Of a DNA stretch of 64,000 bases, positions 1 through 8,532 are shown in pieces. The stretch is from Roseivirga pacifica. GTDB lineage: Bacteria; Bacteroidota; Bacteroidia; Cytophagales; Cyclobacteriaceae. The DNA lies in assembly GCF_900111145.1 (NCBI RefSeq), contig NZ_FOIR01000001.1, positions 689,501 to 753,500 of the forward strand, given 5' to 3'. Every line of letters begins with the position of its first letter. Positions within the stretch are counted from its first letter, which is position 1. The notes beneath the pieces were generated by a model, which searched no databases, had not been told where the DNA came from, and worked only from the letters and a program-made list of their open reading frames with translations. A program made the translations under genes and the position numbers.

Positions 1-3000
1 TCCGGTAAAATCAAATTCAATCAGGGTGTGATGGATGAAGTGGCTTATGATGCAGGAAGTACCATGATGAGTTCGGCTTTCTTCGGACAGATTATCATTC
101 TTATTGTATTTGCCCCTATTTTATTCCTCACCGGTGTGGAGGGTAAAATGTTCCAGCCCATGGCCTACACCTTTGGGTTTGCCATGATTGGTGCCATTAT
201 CCTGTGCCTGACTTATGTGCCTATGATGTCGGCTTTATTCATGAAGCCCATTCAAAATAAAAAGAACTGGTTTGGCCGGTTTGAACGCTGGCTGGAAAGG
301 GTAAGTGATAAAATCATTGGTGGTATTCAAAAAGCCTACCTGCCCCTGCTAAAAAGTGCCCTGCGTTTTAAAGCAATAGTGATTATCGTAGCTATAGTTC
401 TGCTGGGAATAGCCGGATTCATTTTTTCACGGATGGGAGGTGAGTTTGTTCCTCAGCTTGATGAGGGAGATATCGCCATGCAGGCACTCATCAGGCCCGG
501 AAGTTCACTAAGCGAATCAAAAGAAGTATCCATCAAGATTGAGAACCTGTTGCTGGAAAGTTTCCCTGAAATAAAAACAGTAACTGCCAGAATCGGAGTG
601 GCGGATATTCCTACTGATCCCATGCCCATGGATATTGCGGATATGTACCTCATATTAGAAAAAGATAAAGACAAATGGGTTTCAGCAGAAAGCAAAGATG
701 AACTGATTGAGGCCATCAAGAATAAGCTGGATGAGCAATTGACTGGTGTAAATCTGGTATTCACCCAGCCCGTTGAGTTGCGTTTTAACGAGTTGTTGGA
801 AGGAGTACGGGAAGACATAGCAGTAAAACTCTATGGCGAAGACCTGGAAGTGCTTTCTGCAAAAGTGCAGGAAATGGCCGATATCATTTCTACCGTGCCC
901 GGGGCCGGTGATGTGAACCCTGAACGGACATCAGGACTCCCCCAAATGACCGTTCGTTATAACCGAGATAAAATTGCACAATACGGCCTGGATATTCAAA
1001 AGCTCAATGAGTATGTAAGTTCTGCTTTTGCCGGTGGTGTTGCCGGAGTAATCTTTGAGGGAGAAAAAAGGTTTGATCTGGTCATCCGCTTTGATGAAAA
1101 ACACCGGAAGAGCATTGACGACTTGCGTACACTTTATATTGATTTGCCGGATGGTACACAAGTTCCTATTAAAGAAGTTGCAGATATCAGCTATGTGCCG
1201 GGCCCCATGCAGATCTCCCGTGATAACACGTATAGACGAACCTATGTTGGAGTCAATACCAGAGGCCGTGATGTGGAATCAGTGGTCAATGATATACAGG
1301 ACAAACTGGATGCACAACTAGACTTGCCTCCTGGCTATTACATCACTTATGGCGGTGAATTTGAAAACCTGGAGCGGGCGAAAAGCCGGTTGCAGATCGT
1401 AGTGCCTATTGCGCTCTTCCTGATTTTTGTGCTGCTGTACTTCGCCTTACAATCCTTTTCACAATCTATCATGATTTACATCGCCATTCCACTGGCAGCC
1501 ATCGGTGGTGTATTTGCCTTATGGATTAGAGATATGCCATTTAGCATTTCAGCGGGTGTGGGCTTTATCGTTCTTTTCGGAGTAGCGGTGTTGAATGGTT
1601 TGGTCTTGATTAACCGATTCAATTCCCTGAAAGAAGAAGGGGTCACTAGCATCAGAGACCGCATTCTTACCGGTACCAAAGAAAGGATCAGGCCGATCAT
1701 GCTTACAGCTACTACAGATATATTCGGCTTCTTACCGATGGCATTTTCAGGTTCTGCCGGAGCTGAGGTACAAAGGCCGTTAGCCACAGTGGTAATTGGC
1801 GGAATGCTTACAGCTACACTGCTCACATTGGTGGTGCTTCCGGTGCTTTACACTTTTGTGGAAAGCAGAAGTGACAAAAGAAAAAGCCTGAAAGGGCCAA
1901 ATGCCAACGTGATTATTGTACTGCTGGTTTGTGGAGGTCTATTCGGGCTGCCTGCCTTGGCCAATGCCCAAAACCAACAACAACCACAAGACAGTTTGCC
2001 AACGATCACGCTGGATCAGGCCAGAAAACGAGCGGTAGAAAGCTATCCGAAAATCCAATCGGCAAGACTAGAGATAGAAAACCAGGAAGTGCTTAAGAAA
2101 ACAGCCTGGGACTTTGGGAATACGCAGGTATTTACCGGAAAGGAAGAAGTGGGCAATGGCTCTGATGGAGTTTACACACAATTTGGAATTCAACAACAAC
2201 AGATAGATGTGTTTGGAATAGCCCCAAAGCTGAAATTGCAAAAAGAACGGGTAGCACTTGCCGAGAAGGCACTTGACCTATCCGTCATTGAACTGGAGCG
2301 GGAAGTAAGCCAAGCCTGGGCTAGGGTTTATGCTACCAAAAACAACTACCAGGTTTATGAACAGTTGGATTCGGTATTTTCAGATATTGAAAGAGCGGCC
2401 AGGATTCGCTTGGAAACGGAAGCCACATCTAAACTGGAATATCTGGCTACTTCCAACCAGGCCAATCAGGTACAGATACAAAAAGAGCAGGCATATCGGG
2501 ATTATCTGAGTGCCTTACAGCGCCTGAACCTTTGGTTTGCCAATGACACGCTGTATACCGTACCGGATGTCCCAACCAGTCAATTGGACGAACCGCTCAA
2601 TTATGTAGCTGATTCATTGATGAACCATCCTTTGCTGAATGTATCAAAGCAACAGGTAGATGTAGCGGATGCCACCATAAAAGAGAGGCGTTCGCAGTTC
2701 TTGCCTCAATTACAGGGGCAGTATGGGCGACAGCAGATTGCCGGGCAATCTGGATTTTATCAGTACCAGGTAGGTGTCAGAATCCCTTTGTTTTTCGGAC
2801 CTGAGCTGGGCAGGACACAGTCGGCCAAAATCCAACGGGATATTGCCGGTCAAAACCTGCGCCAAAACCAGTTGGAACTGAATGCCGCCTATCAGAACAT
2901 GAGAGAACAATACCTGAAGTGGCTGAATTCATGGAACTACTACCGGGATGAAGCACTCCCGCTGGCTCAGGAGCAACGGGACGGAGCTATTTTGGCTTAC

Positions 3001-3141
3001 CGGGAAGGGGCTATTGATTATGTGACCTTCCTGCAAAATATCCGGGATGCCATTCGCATAGAAGTTGATTCCTGGAATGCCTTTGGTAGTTACCTGGATA
3101 GCCGCTACCAATTGGAATACTACTTAAGAACATCAAACTAA
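1..3141 (+). CDS. Heavy-metal RND efflux pump (CzcA/CusA type) fused to an outer-membrane factor; 5' end outside window
   Basis: The reading frame is open from base 1, so the N-terminal half of the pump is missing from the window. The visible part carries the second half of a heavy-metal RND transporter, with the family motif GVEGKMFQPMA in a membrane segment, a periplasmic porter domain and a last group of membrane helices ending near base 1860. It then runs in frame into a TolC-like outer-membrane factor of about 390 residues. The joint contains a hydrophobic stretch ending in ALANAQ (cleavage-like site near base 1968), which looks like a retained signal peptide. Such proteins export divalent metal or Cu(I)/Ag(I) ions across both membranes. 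The adaptor gene follows 37 bp downstream. The metal cannot be assigned from this part alone. Confidence 0.93.
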   Translation, partial: SGKIKFNQGVMDEVAYDAGSTMMSSAFFGQIIILIVFAPILFLTGVEGKMFQPMAYTFGFAMIGAIILCLTYVPMMSALFMKPIQNKKNWFGRFERWLERVSDKIIGGIQKAYLPLLKSALRFKAIVIIVAIVLLGIAGFIFSRMGGEFVPQLDEGDIAMQALIRPGSSLSESKEVSIKIENLLLESFPEIKTVTARIGVADIPTDPMPMDIADMYLILEKDKDKWVSAESKDELIEAIKNKLDEQLTGVNLVFTQPVELRFNELLEGVREDIAVKLYGEDLEVLSAKVQEMADIISTVPGAGDVNPERTSGLPQMTVRYNRDKIAQYGLDIQKLNEYVSSAFAGGVAGVIFEGEKRFDLVIRFDEKHRKSIDDLRTLYIDLPDGTQVPIKEVADISYVPGPMQISRDNTYRRTYVGVNTRGRDVESVVNDIQDKLDAQLDLPPGYYITYGGEFENLERAKSRLQIVVPIALFLIFVLLYFALQSFSQSIMIYIAIPLAAIGGVFALWIRDMPFSISAGVGFIVLFGVAVLNGLVLINRFNSLKEEGVTSIRDRILTGTKERIRPIMLTATTDIFGFLPMAFSGSAGAEVQRPLATVVIGGMLTATLLTLVVLPVLYTFVESRSDKRKSLKGPNANVIIVLLVCGGLFGLPALANAQNQQQPQDSLPTITLDQARKRAVESYPKIQSARLEIENQEVLKKTAWDFGNTQVFTGKEEVGNGSDGVYTQFGIQQQQIDVFGIAPKLKLQKERVALAEKALDLSVIELEREVSQAWARVYATKNNYQVYEQLDSVFSDIERAARIRLETEATSKLEYLATSNQANQVQIQKEQAYRDYLSALQRLNLWFANDTLYTVPDVPTSQLDEPLNYVADSLMNHPLLNVSKQQVDVADATIKERRSQFLPQLQGQYGRQQIAGQSGFYQYQVGVRIPLFFGPELGRTQSAKIQRDIAGQNLRQNQLELNAAYQNMREQYLKWLNSWNYYRDEALPLAQEQRDGAILAYREGAIDYVTFLQNIRDAIRIEVDSWNAFGSYLDSRYQLEYYLRTSN

Positions 3142-3178
3142 AAGTAAACTGATCATCAGATATAAAAATAGAAGCACA

Positions 3179-4384
3179 ATGAAAAAGCAAATCATATATA
3201 TAGTGGCACTGGCACTTATGGTATCGGTATTTACGGGCTGCGGCAGCAAGTCGGCTGACACTGAGGATAAACAAGAAAGCCATACCGAAGAGGAAGGAGG
3301 TCATGGTGAAGAAGAAATGGGAGTGGTTCATTTGTCGGCTCTCAAGTTTAACAGCCTCAGGATGAAAGTGGACAGCTTGCCTACCCGGGCGCTGACCGGC
3401 ACAGTAGAAGCCAACGGGCAACTGGAAGTCCCCCCTCAGTATGAGGCCACGGTAACGGCCATACTTGGTGCAAACGTGACTTCAATTAAAGTAATCGAAG
3501 GAGATAAGGTTAAAAGAGGGCAGGTATTGGCCTACATTTCTCATCCTAATATTACCCAGTTGCAAACCAATTATGTTAAAGCTTATGGTCGACTGCAATA
3601 CCTTGAGAAGGAAATGCAGCGGCAAAAAAGGCTATATGAAGAAGAAGTAGGTTCGGGAAAAGCCTATCAGGAAACCCTGGCCGATTATCAGTCTATACAG
3701 GGTGAGGTAAAAGGACTAGAGGCTCAGTTAAAACAATTGAGTATCAATGTTAAAACAGTGAGAGAAGGTGACATTTACCAAAATGTGCCGGTAGTCAGCC
3801 CCATTGGTGGCAACATTGAAAAAGTGCTGATACAGATAGGGCAGTTTGTAGAACCCCAAACCAAAATGTTCATGATTGTTAATACAGATCATGTGCATGC
3901 CGACCTTATGGTATTTGAGAAAGATGTATATAAAGTGAAAGAAGGACAGAAAATTTCCTTTACCATAGAATCTGTGCCGGACTCTCAGCTTTCGGCAGAA
4001 ATTTATTCGGTAGGTAAAAAATTTGAGCAAAATCCCAAGGCGGTGCATGTGCATGCCGAAATAAAAAGCAAAGAAGATTTTCTAATACCGGGTATGTACA
4101 TCAATGGAAAAATCCATACTGAAAGTAAAACAGTTAAGGCGCTACCGGAAGAAGCCATTATTGAAGAGGAAGGTAAGCCCTACATCTTTCTGGCTGAAGC
4201 ACGAAAAGAAGAAGAAACAGAATGGGAATTTAGGGCGATAGAAATAAGAACTGGTGTTAGCAACGATGGTTGGGTAGAGATCAACCTGTTGGAACCTTTG
4301 CCGCAGGGAGCGAGGGTAGCCTGGAACAATGCTTATTATCTAATTGCAGAAATGAAAAAAGGCTCAACTGAGCATGGCCATTAA
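3179..4384 (+). CDS. RND efflux periplasmic adaptor (CzcB/CusB family) lipoprotein
   Basis: This 401-residue protein is the membrane-fusion adaptor that joins the RND pump to its outer-membrane factor. It starts with a lipoprotein signal ending in FTGC (lipidated Cys21), followed by a Glu/His-rich segment (residues about 30-48) that could collect metal ions. A lipoyl-like beta segment (VTSIKVIEGDKVKRGQVLAY), an alpha-helical hairpin (about residues 120-190) and the second half-lipoyl and barrel domains follow in the usual order. It lies directly behind the pump gene and ends 12 bp before the Fur-family gene, so the genes probably form one operon. It has the normal family length. Confidence 0.92.
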   Translation: MKKQIIYIVALALMVSVFTGCGSKSADTEDKQESHTEEEGGHGEEEMGVVHLSALKFNSLRMKVDSLPTRALTGTVEANGQLEVPPQYEATVTAILGANVTSIKVIEGDKVKRGQVLAYISHPNITQLQTNYVKAYGRLQYLEKEMQRQKRLYEEEVGSGKAYQETLADYQSIQGEVKGLEAQLKQLSINVKTVREGDIYQNVPVVSPIGGNIEKVLIQIGQFVEPQTKMFMIVNTDHVHADLMVFEKDVYKVKEGQKISFTIESVPDSQLSAEIYSVGKKFEQNPKAVHVHAEIKSKEDFLIPGMYINGKIHTESKTVKALPEEAIIEEEGKPYIFLAEARKEEETEWEFRAIEIRTGVSNDGWVEINLLEPLPQGARVAWNNAYYLIAEMKKGSTEHGH

Positions 4385-4396
4385 TATAGAAAAATC

Positions 4397-4828
4397 ATGA
4401 TCAGAGCATTAGAAGAAAATTTAAAATCACACAGTATCAAGCCAACAGCCATGCGCCTGCTGGTTTTGGAATACTTGCTTGAAAGAGAAGCTGCCGTGAG
4501 CCTTACAGATATCTATGAGGCATTTGAGAAATCTGACCGGACAACCCTCTATAGAACATTGAAGGTGTTTGAAGAAAATGGGATGGTACATAGTATTGAT
4601 GATGGTACCGGTGTGCCCAAGTATGCTTTGTGCGAAGATGGTTGTAAATGTGAAATAGAAAGGGATTTGCATTTGCATTTTCACTGTAGAATATGCGGAC
4701 AAACCAAATGCCTGACCAGCTACAAAATACCCAATATAGAATTGCCTGAACGATATCAACCGGAGGAAGCCAACCTGGTAGTGAAAGGAGTTTGTGATGT
4801 CTGTTCAACCATTCCAAAAAACAACTAA
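4397..4828 (+). CDS. Fur-family metalloregulator
   Basis: A 143-residue Fur/Zur-type repressor. The N-terminal winged helix is seen around DRTTLYRTLKVFEENGMV, the Fur-family recognition helix. The C-terminal metal and dimerisation part has the His/Cys-rich motif HLHFHCRICGQTKCL and a closing GVCDVC, giving the two CxxC pairs of a structural zinc site. It sits between the RND adaptor and the P1B-4 ATPase, with one base between its stop and the next start, so it is probably cotranscribed with the efflux genes. Its sensed metal (Zn, Fe or other) cannot be told from sequence; the context favours a divalent transition metal. Confidence 0.9.
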   Translation: MIRALEENLKSHSIKPTAMRLLVLEYLLEREAAVSLTDIYEAFEKSDRTTLYRTLKVFEENGMVHSIDDGTGVPKYALCEDGCKCEIERDLHLHFHCRICGQTKCLTSYKIPNIELPERYQPEEANLVVKGVCDVCSTIPKNN

Positions 4829-4829
4829 C

Positions 4830-7334
4830 ATGAAAAAACTACAGATAAAAATTCCCCTGATACTTCCCGAAGTGACTGATGAAAAAGACCAATGCGTAGA
4901 AAAACTCATCGAGCAACTTCAGGGTAAAAACGGGCTGGAAAAAGTGCATGTGGCTGATGTAACAGATAATGGTGTGCCACAGCTTTGCATTCATTATAAC
5001 CACGAACTAATTTCGATTGATCAGATTCAAAAATTAGCTAAACGGGCTGGGGCTTCCATTGGTGATAAATATGGGCATAGAATGATTGAAGTCGAAGGAA
5101 TTCGTCATACCCGTCATGCTAGAAAAATTGAAGAAACACTCAATAGATTAGATGGTGTTCTTCAATCATCAGTGTCTGCTTCGGGCATGATTGGATTAGA
5201 ATTTGAAACCGCAAAAATAGATGAAGCCGAAATCCTTAAATCATTGCGTAAAGACGGCCTAGACATCATTACCACAGAAGTAGAAGTCGAACGGTACATA
5301 AGAAAGACTGCTGAAGACGATGAACAAGTGCGAAAAAATGAAGAAAAAGACCGCAATGACCATGAGGAAGGTGAAGATGATGAACATTCGCATGGTGGCA
5401 TTTTCGGTAAAAATACGGAGCTGATTTTTTCCATTATCTGTGGAGCATTGCTCGGAATTGGCTTTGGATTGTCTTATGTAGAGGCTGTGCCTTCCTGGGT
5501 GAGCCTCGCATTATACATCGGAGCATATTTCTTTGGCGGATATTTTACGGCCAAAGAAGCCATTCAAACAGTGGCCAAAGGAGGTTTTGAAATTGACTTT
5601 CTCATGCTGGTGGCAGCCATTGGTGCAGCAATTTTAGGCGAATGGGCAGAAGGTGCCTTATTGCTATTTCTTTTCAGTATGGGCCATGCGCTGGAACACT
5701 ACGCCATGAACAAAGCCCGTAAATCCATTGCTGCTTTAGCAGAGCTCGCTCCTAAAACAGCATTACTCAAGAGAAATGGTAAGACCGAAGAAGTCGGTAT
5801 TGAGGAATTGAGCATCGGTGACATCATCGTGGTGAAGCCCAATAGCAAAATCTCAGCCGATGGGGTGGTGGTCAGCGGTACAAGTAGTGTTAATCAGGCC
5901 CCGATAACAGGGGAAAGTGTGCCGGTAGATAAAGAACCGGTGGATAATCCCGAAAAAGACTGGTCGCAGGAAAAAGACATCAAAGACGAGAACCGAGCTT
6001 TTTCGGGTACCATCAATGGCAACAATACGCTGGAAATCAAAGTGATTAAAGTGGCGAAGGACTCTACGCTTTCGCGACTGGTCAAGCTGGTTAATGAAGC
6101 CCAGACCCAGAAATCACCTACGCAGCGGCTTACTGATAAATTTGAGAAGTATTTTGTACCGTCCGTATTGGTACTGGTCGTGTTGCTCAATTTCGCTTTT
6201 CTGGTCATAGATGAGAGCTTTAGCGAAAGCTTCTACCGTGCAATGGCCGTATTGGTGGCAGCCAGCCCTTGTGCTTTGGCCATAGCCACTCCGAGCGCAG
6301 TGCTGAGCGGAGTAGCCCGGGCAGCCAAAGGCGGGGTGCTGATCAAAGGTGGCCGTCCGCTGGAAGATCTGGGGGTACTCACCGCCCTGGCTTTTGACAA
6401 AACCGGAACGCTAACTGAAGGTAAGCCCAAGCTCACTAAAGTAGTTGCTTTGGGTGATGTAAACGAGGAAGAACTGTTGAAAATAGCAGTAGCCGTAGAA
6501 AACCTCAGTGACCATCCACTGGCCAAAGCCGTGGTTCGGGATGGGAAAGAGCGATTGGATGGTGTTGACATACCCGAGGCGAAAGACCTGGAAGCGGTGC
6601 TTGGCAAAGGGATTAAGGCCTCCCTGGGTGATGACAAAGTGTACATCGGCAACCTGGACCTGTTTGAATCCCTGGACGACAAAAAGCCATCCAATGAAAT
6701 AGAAGAAAAAGTAAAGTCACTTGAGTCAGATGGCAATACTACCATGCTGATCCGTCAAAATGACGAATACATTGGCATCATTGCCCTGATGGATACCCCT
6801 AGAAAGGAAGCTAAAAATACCCTGGAGCAACTCAAAAAAATCGGAATTAAGCGTATGATCATGCTTACGGGAGATAACCAGAAAGTAGCCGATGCAGTGG
6901 CCAAGGAGATTGGACTCACGGATGCCTGGGGCAGCTTGCTGCCTGAAGAAAAAGTAGAAGCCATCAAAAAACTCAGGGAAAAAGAATCCAAAGTGGCGAT
7001 GGTAGGTGATGGCGTAAATGATGCCCCGGCCATGGCCAATAGCACCGTAGGTATTGCCATGGGAGCAGCAGGCAGTGATGTAGCCCTGGAAACAGCCGAC
7101 ATTGCCCTGATGGCCGACAAGCTTGAGACTTTACCTTTTGCTATCGGTTTAAGCAGAAAGGCCAAAGGCATTATCAAGCAAAACCTCTGGGTTAGTTTGG
7201 GAATAGTAGCCTTGTTGATACCCGCCACGGTTTTCGGTTTTGCCAATATCGGTATTGCAGTACTCATCCATGAAGGCTCCACTTTGGTAGTGGTATTTAA
7301 TGCGCTGAGGTTGTTGGGGTATAAGAGAAACTAA
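4830..7334 (+). CDS. P1B-4-type heavy-metal translocating ATPase
   Basis: An 834-residue metal-pumping P-type ATPase. It has the membrane motif SPC (Ser479-Pro-Cys481) where Cu and Zn pumps have CPC, and a C-terminal HEGST motif (His814); these two together define the P1B-4 class, linked to Co, Zn, Cd or Fe export. TGES, DKTGTLTEG (phosphorylated Asp523), SDHPLAKAV and GDGVNDAPA are all present. The N-terminal part has two weak ferredoxin-like repeats without CxxC, then an acidic His-containing linker before the first membrane helix. I chose the ATG one base after the Fur stop, because the longer frame overlaps that gene. Intact and of normal length. Confidence 0.92.
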   Translation: MKKLQIKIPLILPEVTDEKDQCVEKLIEQLQGKNGLEKVHVADVTDNGVPQLCIHYNHELISIDQIQKLAKRAGASIGDKYGHRMIEVEGIRHTRHARKIEETLNRLDGVLQSSVSASGMIGLEFETAKIDEAEILKSLRKDGLDIITTEVEVERYIRKTAEDDEQVRKNEEKDRNDHEEGEDDEHSHGGIFGKNTELIFSIICGALLGIGFGLSYVEAVPSWVSLALYIGAYFFGGYFTAKEAIQTVAKGGFEIDFLMLVAAIGAAILGEWAEGALLLFLFSMGHALEHYAMNKARKSIAALAELAPKTALLKRNGKTEEVGIEELSIGDIIVVKPNSKISADGVVVSGTSSVNQAPITGESVPVDKEPVDNPEKDWSQEKDIKDENRAFSGTINGNNTLEIKVIKVAKDSTLSRLVKLVNEAQTQKSPTQRLTDKFEKYFVPSVLVLVVLLNFAFLVIDESFSESFYRAMAVLVAASPCALAIATPSAVLSGVARAAKGGVLIKGGRPLEDLGVLTALAFDKTGTLTEGKPKLTKVVALGDVNEEELLKIAVAVENLSDHPLAKAVVRDGKERLDGVDIPEAKDLEAVLGKGIKASLGDDKVYIGNLDLFESLDDKKPSNEIEEKVKSLESDGNTTMLIRQNDEYIGIIALMDTPRKEAKNTLEQLKKIGIKRMIMLTGDNQKVADAVAKEIGLTDAWGSLLPEEKVEAIKKLREKESKVAMVGDGVNDAPAMANSTVGIAMGAAGSDVALETADIALMADKLETLPFAIGLSRKAKGIIKQNLWVSLGIVALLIPATVFGFANIGIAVLIHEGSTLVVVFNALRLLGYKRN

Positions 7335-7371
7335 GGATTCTCTATTGCCCTCTTGAGGAATGTATTTAAGA

Positions 7372-7391
7372 ATTTGCTTAAATAAGCAAAT
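7372..7391. promoter_or_regulatory. Probable ArsR-family operator (perfect inverted repeat)
   Basis: ATTTGCTTA, two bases, TAAGCAAAT: a perfect 9-2-9 inverted repeat lying between the -33 and -7 elements of the promoter of the arsR gene 17 bp downstream. Position, symmetry and neighbour gene fit ArsR/SmtB autoregulation by promoter blocking. Confidence 0.75.
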
Positions 7392-7403
7392 AAACTACCT
7401 TTG
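7373..7403 (+). promoter_or_regulatory. Bacteroidota -33/-7 promoter of the arsR-merTP operon
   Basis: TTTG at 7373-7376, 19 bases, then TACCTTTG at 7396-7403. This is a full match to the Bacteroidota consensus TTTG-N19-TAnnTTTG. The ATG of arsR is only 5 bases after the -7 element, so the transcript may have almost no leader. Confidence 0.75.
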
Positions 7404-7408
7404 TAAGC

Positions 7409-7783
7409 ATGGATCACAACTCTTGCGTAAGACAACAGGCAGACCCTGAACAAATAAGCCGCTGTAAAGACAGGGTTTCAGAGCTTAATGACACATTCCA
7501 CTATTTATCCAACGGACTAGCTTTGGCGGGTAACAATGTGAGGTTAAAAATCCTATACCTACTTTACGAAGAAAAACGGCTTTGTGTCTGCGACCTGAGT
7601 GACATTCTTGGAATGAACATCTCAGCGGTATCCCAACATTTACGTAAACTGAAAGACAGAAAGCTCATTCAGACTGAACGGGAAGCACAAACCATTTTTT
7701 ACTCTTTGACAAAAACTTACGAAGAACTGATGATCCCGTTTTTCAACATTCTTGATGAAAACCAAATATTGGAAACGATATGA
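7409..7783 (+). CDS. ArsR/SmtB-family metal-responsive repressor
   Basis: A 124-residue winged-helix repressor. The helix-turn-helix is seen in CDLSDILGMNISAVSQHLRK, preceded by Cys59-Val-Cys61 (the CVC metal site of the third helix in ArsR/CadC proteins). Cys6 and Cys19 in the N-terminal tail could complete a thiolate site, as in CadC. Metal binding should release it from the operator just upstream. Its last codons overlap the start of merTP (ATGA overlap), so it heads a translationally coupled mer-type operon. The sensed metal is probably Hg, Cd or Pb; sequence alone does not decide. Confidence 0.92.
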   Translation: MDHNSCVRQQADPEQISRCKDRVSELNDTFHYLSNGLALAGNNVRLKILYLLYEEKRLCVCDLSDILGMNISAVSQHLRKLKDRKLIQTEREAQTIFYSLTKTYEELMIPFFNILDENQILETI

Positions 7784-8400
7784 GATCAAATAAAAAACTA
7801 GCCGGAGCCGGGCTCGTGACAGCTATTGCAGCTTCATTGTGCTGTATAACACCGGTCTTAGCCCTTATTGCGGGAACAAGCGGGATTGCTTCAACTTTCT
7901 CCTGGCTTGAGCCTTTCAGGCCGTATTTAATTGGTTTGACCGTTTTGGTTCTTGGCTTTGCCTGGTATCAGAGATTGAAACCCCAATCACAAGAAGAGAT
8001 AGAATGTGCTTGCGAGGACGATGACCTGCCTGCCGGCAAGGCAGGAAAACCTTCTTTTTGGCAATCCAAAACATTTCTGGGAATCGTTACTGTTTTTGCA
8101 GCACTCATGCTTGCATTTCCTCTGTATGCCGATGTTTTCTACCCAAAGTATAATAAACAAATAATGGTTGTTGACAAGGCGGATATACAAACCATTGAGT
8201 TTACAATCAGCGGCATGACCTGCAACGGGTGTGCAGAACACGTAAAACATGAAGTGAACAAACTTGACGGAATAATATCAGTCAATGCTTCCTACGAAAA
8301 TGGAAATGCAATTGTCGAATTTGACCAAACAAGGACCAGCAACATACAAATTGAAAAGGCAATTAACTCAACTGGCTATAAGGTTACGGGCCAAAAGTAG
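7780..8400 (+). CDS. merTP: Mercuric transport fusion protein MerTP
   Basis: A 206-residue fusion of the MerT inner-membrane mercury importer with a MerP-like metal-binding domain. The first helix has the vicinal Cys21-Cys22 (LCCITP), and a Cys76-Ala-Cys78 pair lies in the cytoplasmic loop, both expected for Hg(II) relay. The C-terminal domain has GMTCNGCAEHV (Cys148, Cys151), the heavy-metal-associated motif. Residues 83-89 (LPAGKAG) are encoded by a short palindrome that looks inserted in the loop. MerT imports Hg(II) for reduction by MerA, but here only a remnant of a reductase follows, so the physiological benefit of keeping the transporter is unclear. Confidence 0.9.
   Translation: MRSNKKLAGAGLVTAIAASLCCITPVLALIAGTSGIASTFSWLEPFRPYLIGLTVLVLGFAWYQRLKPQSQEEIECACEDDDLPAGKAGKPSFWQSKTFLGIVTVFAALMLAFPLYADVFYPKYNKQIMVVDKADIQTIEFTISGMTCNGCAEHVKHEVNKLDGIISVNASYENGNAIVEFDQTRTSNIQIEKAINSTGYKVTGQK
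8025..8045. repeat. Short palindromic repeat inside merTP
   Basis: CCTGCCT and AGGCAGG arms around GCCGGCA form a GC-rich inverted repeat in an AT-richer gene. It is read as LPAGKAG in the loop before the third membrane helix of MerTP. From memory, palindromes of this CCTGCCTGCCGGC kind, read as LPAG(K/R)..., occur dispersed in Bacteroidota genes. Confidence 0.6.
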
Positions 8401-8516
8401 AAGAAACCATTAACCTGTTTGCAATGGCGATGAACGCTGGCTTGAAAACCAGCCAACTGAAAAGCATGGTATTCTCTTACCCAACCCTTTCTTCCGACAT
8501 ATCACATATGGTTTAA
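8388..8516 (+). pseudogene. C-terminal remnant of a mercuric reductase (MerA)-like flavoprotein
   Basis: Between merTP and the GDCCVxC gene a frame without its own start reads GPKVEETINLFAMAMNA, then YPTLSSDISHMV and a stop at 8514-8516. This matches the end of the dimerisation domain of the pyridine nucleotide-disulfide oxidoreductase family (GPxAEExINLFAxA... and ...YPTxSxDI), which includes MerA. The frame is closed upstream by TAA at 8379-8381, so nothing else of the gene is left. The first codons overlap the last codons of merTP in another frame, which suggests a deletion that joined the two genes. The family call is strong; that it was MerA is inferred from the mer context. Confidence 0.8.
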
Positions 8517-8532
8517 AAAAGCTTATAGAAAA

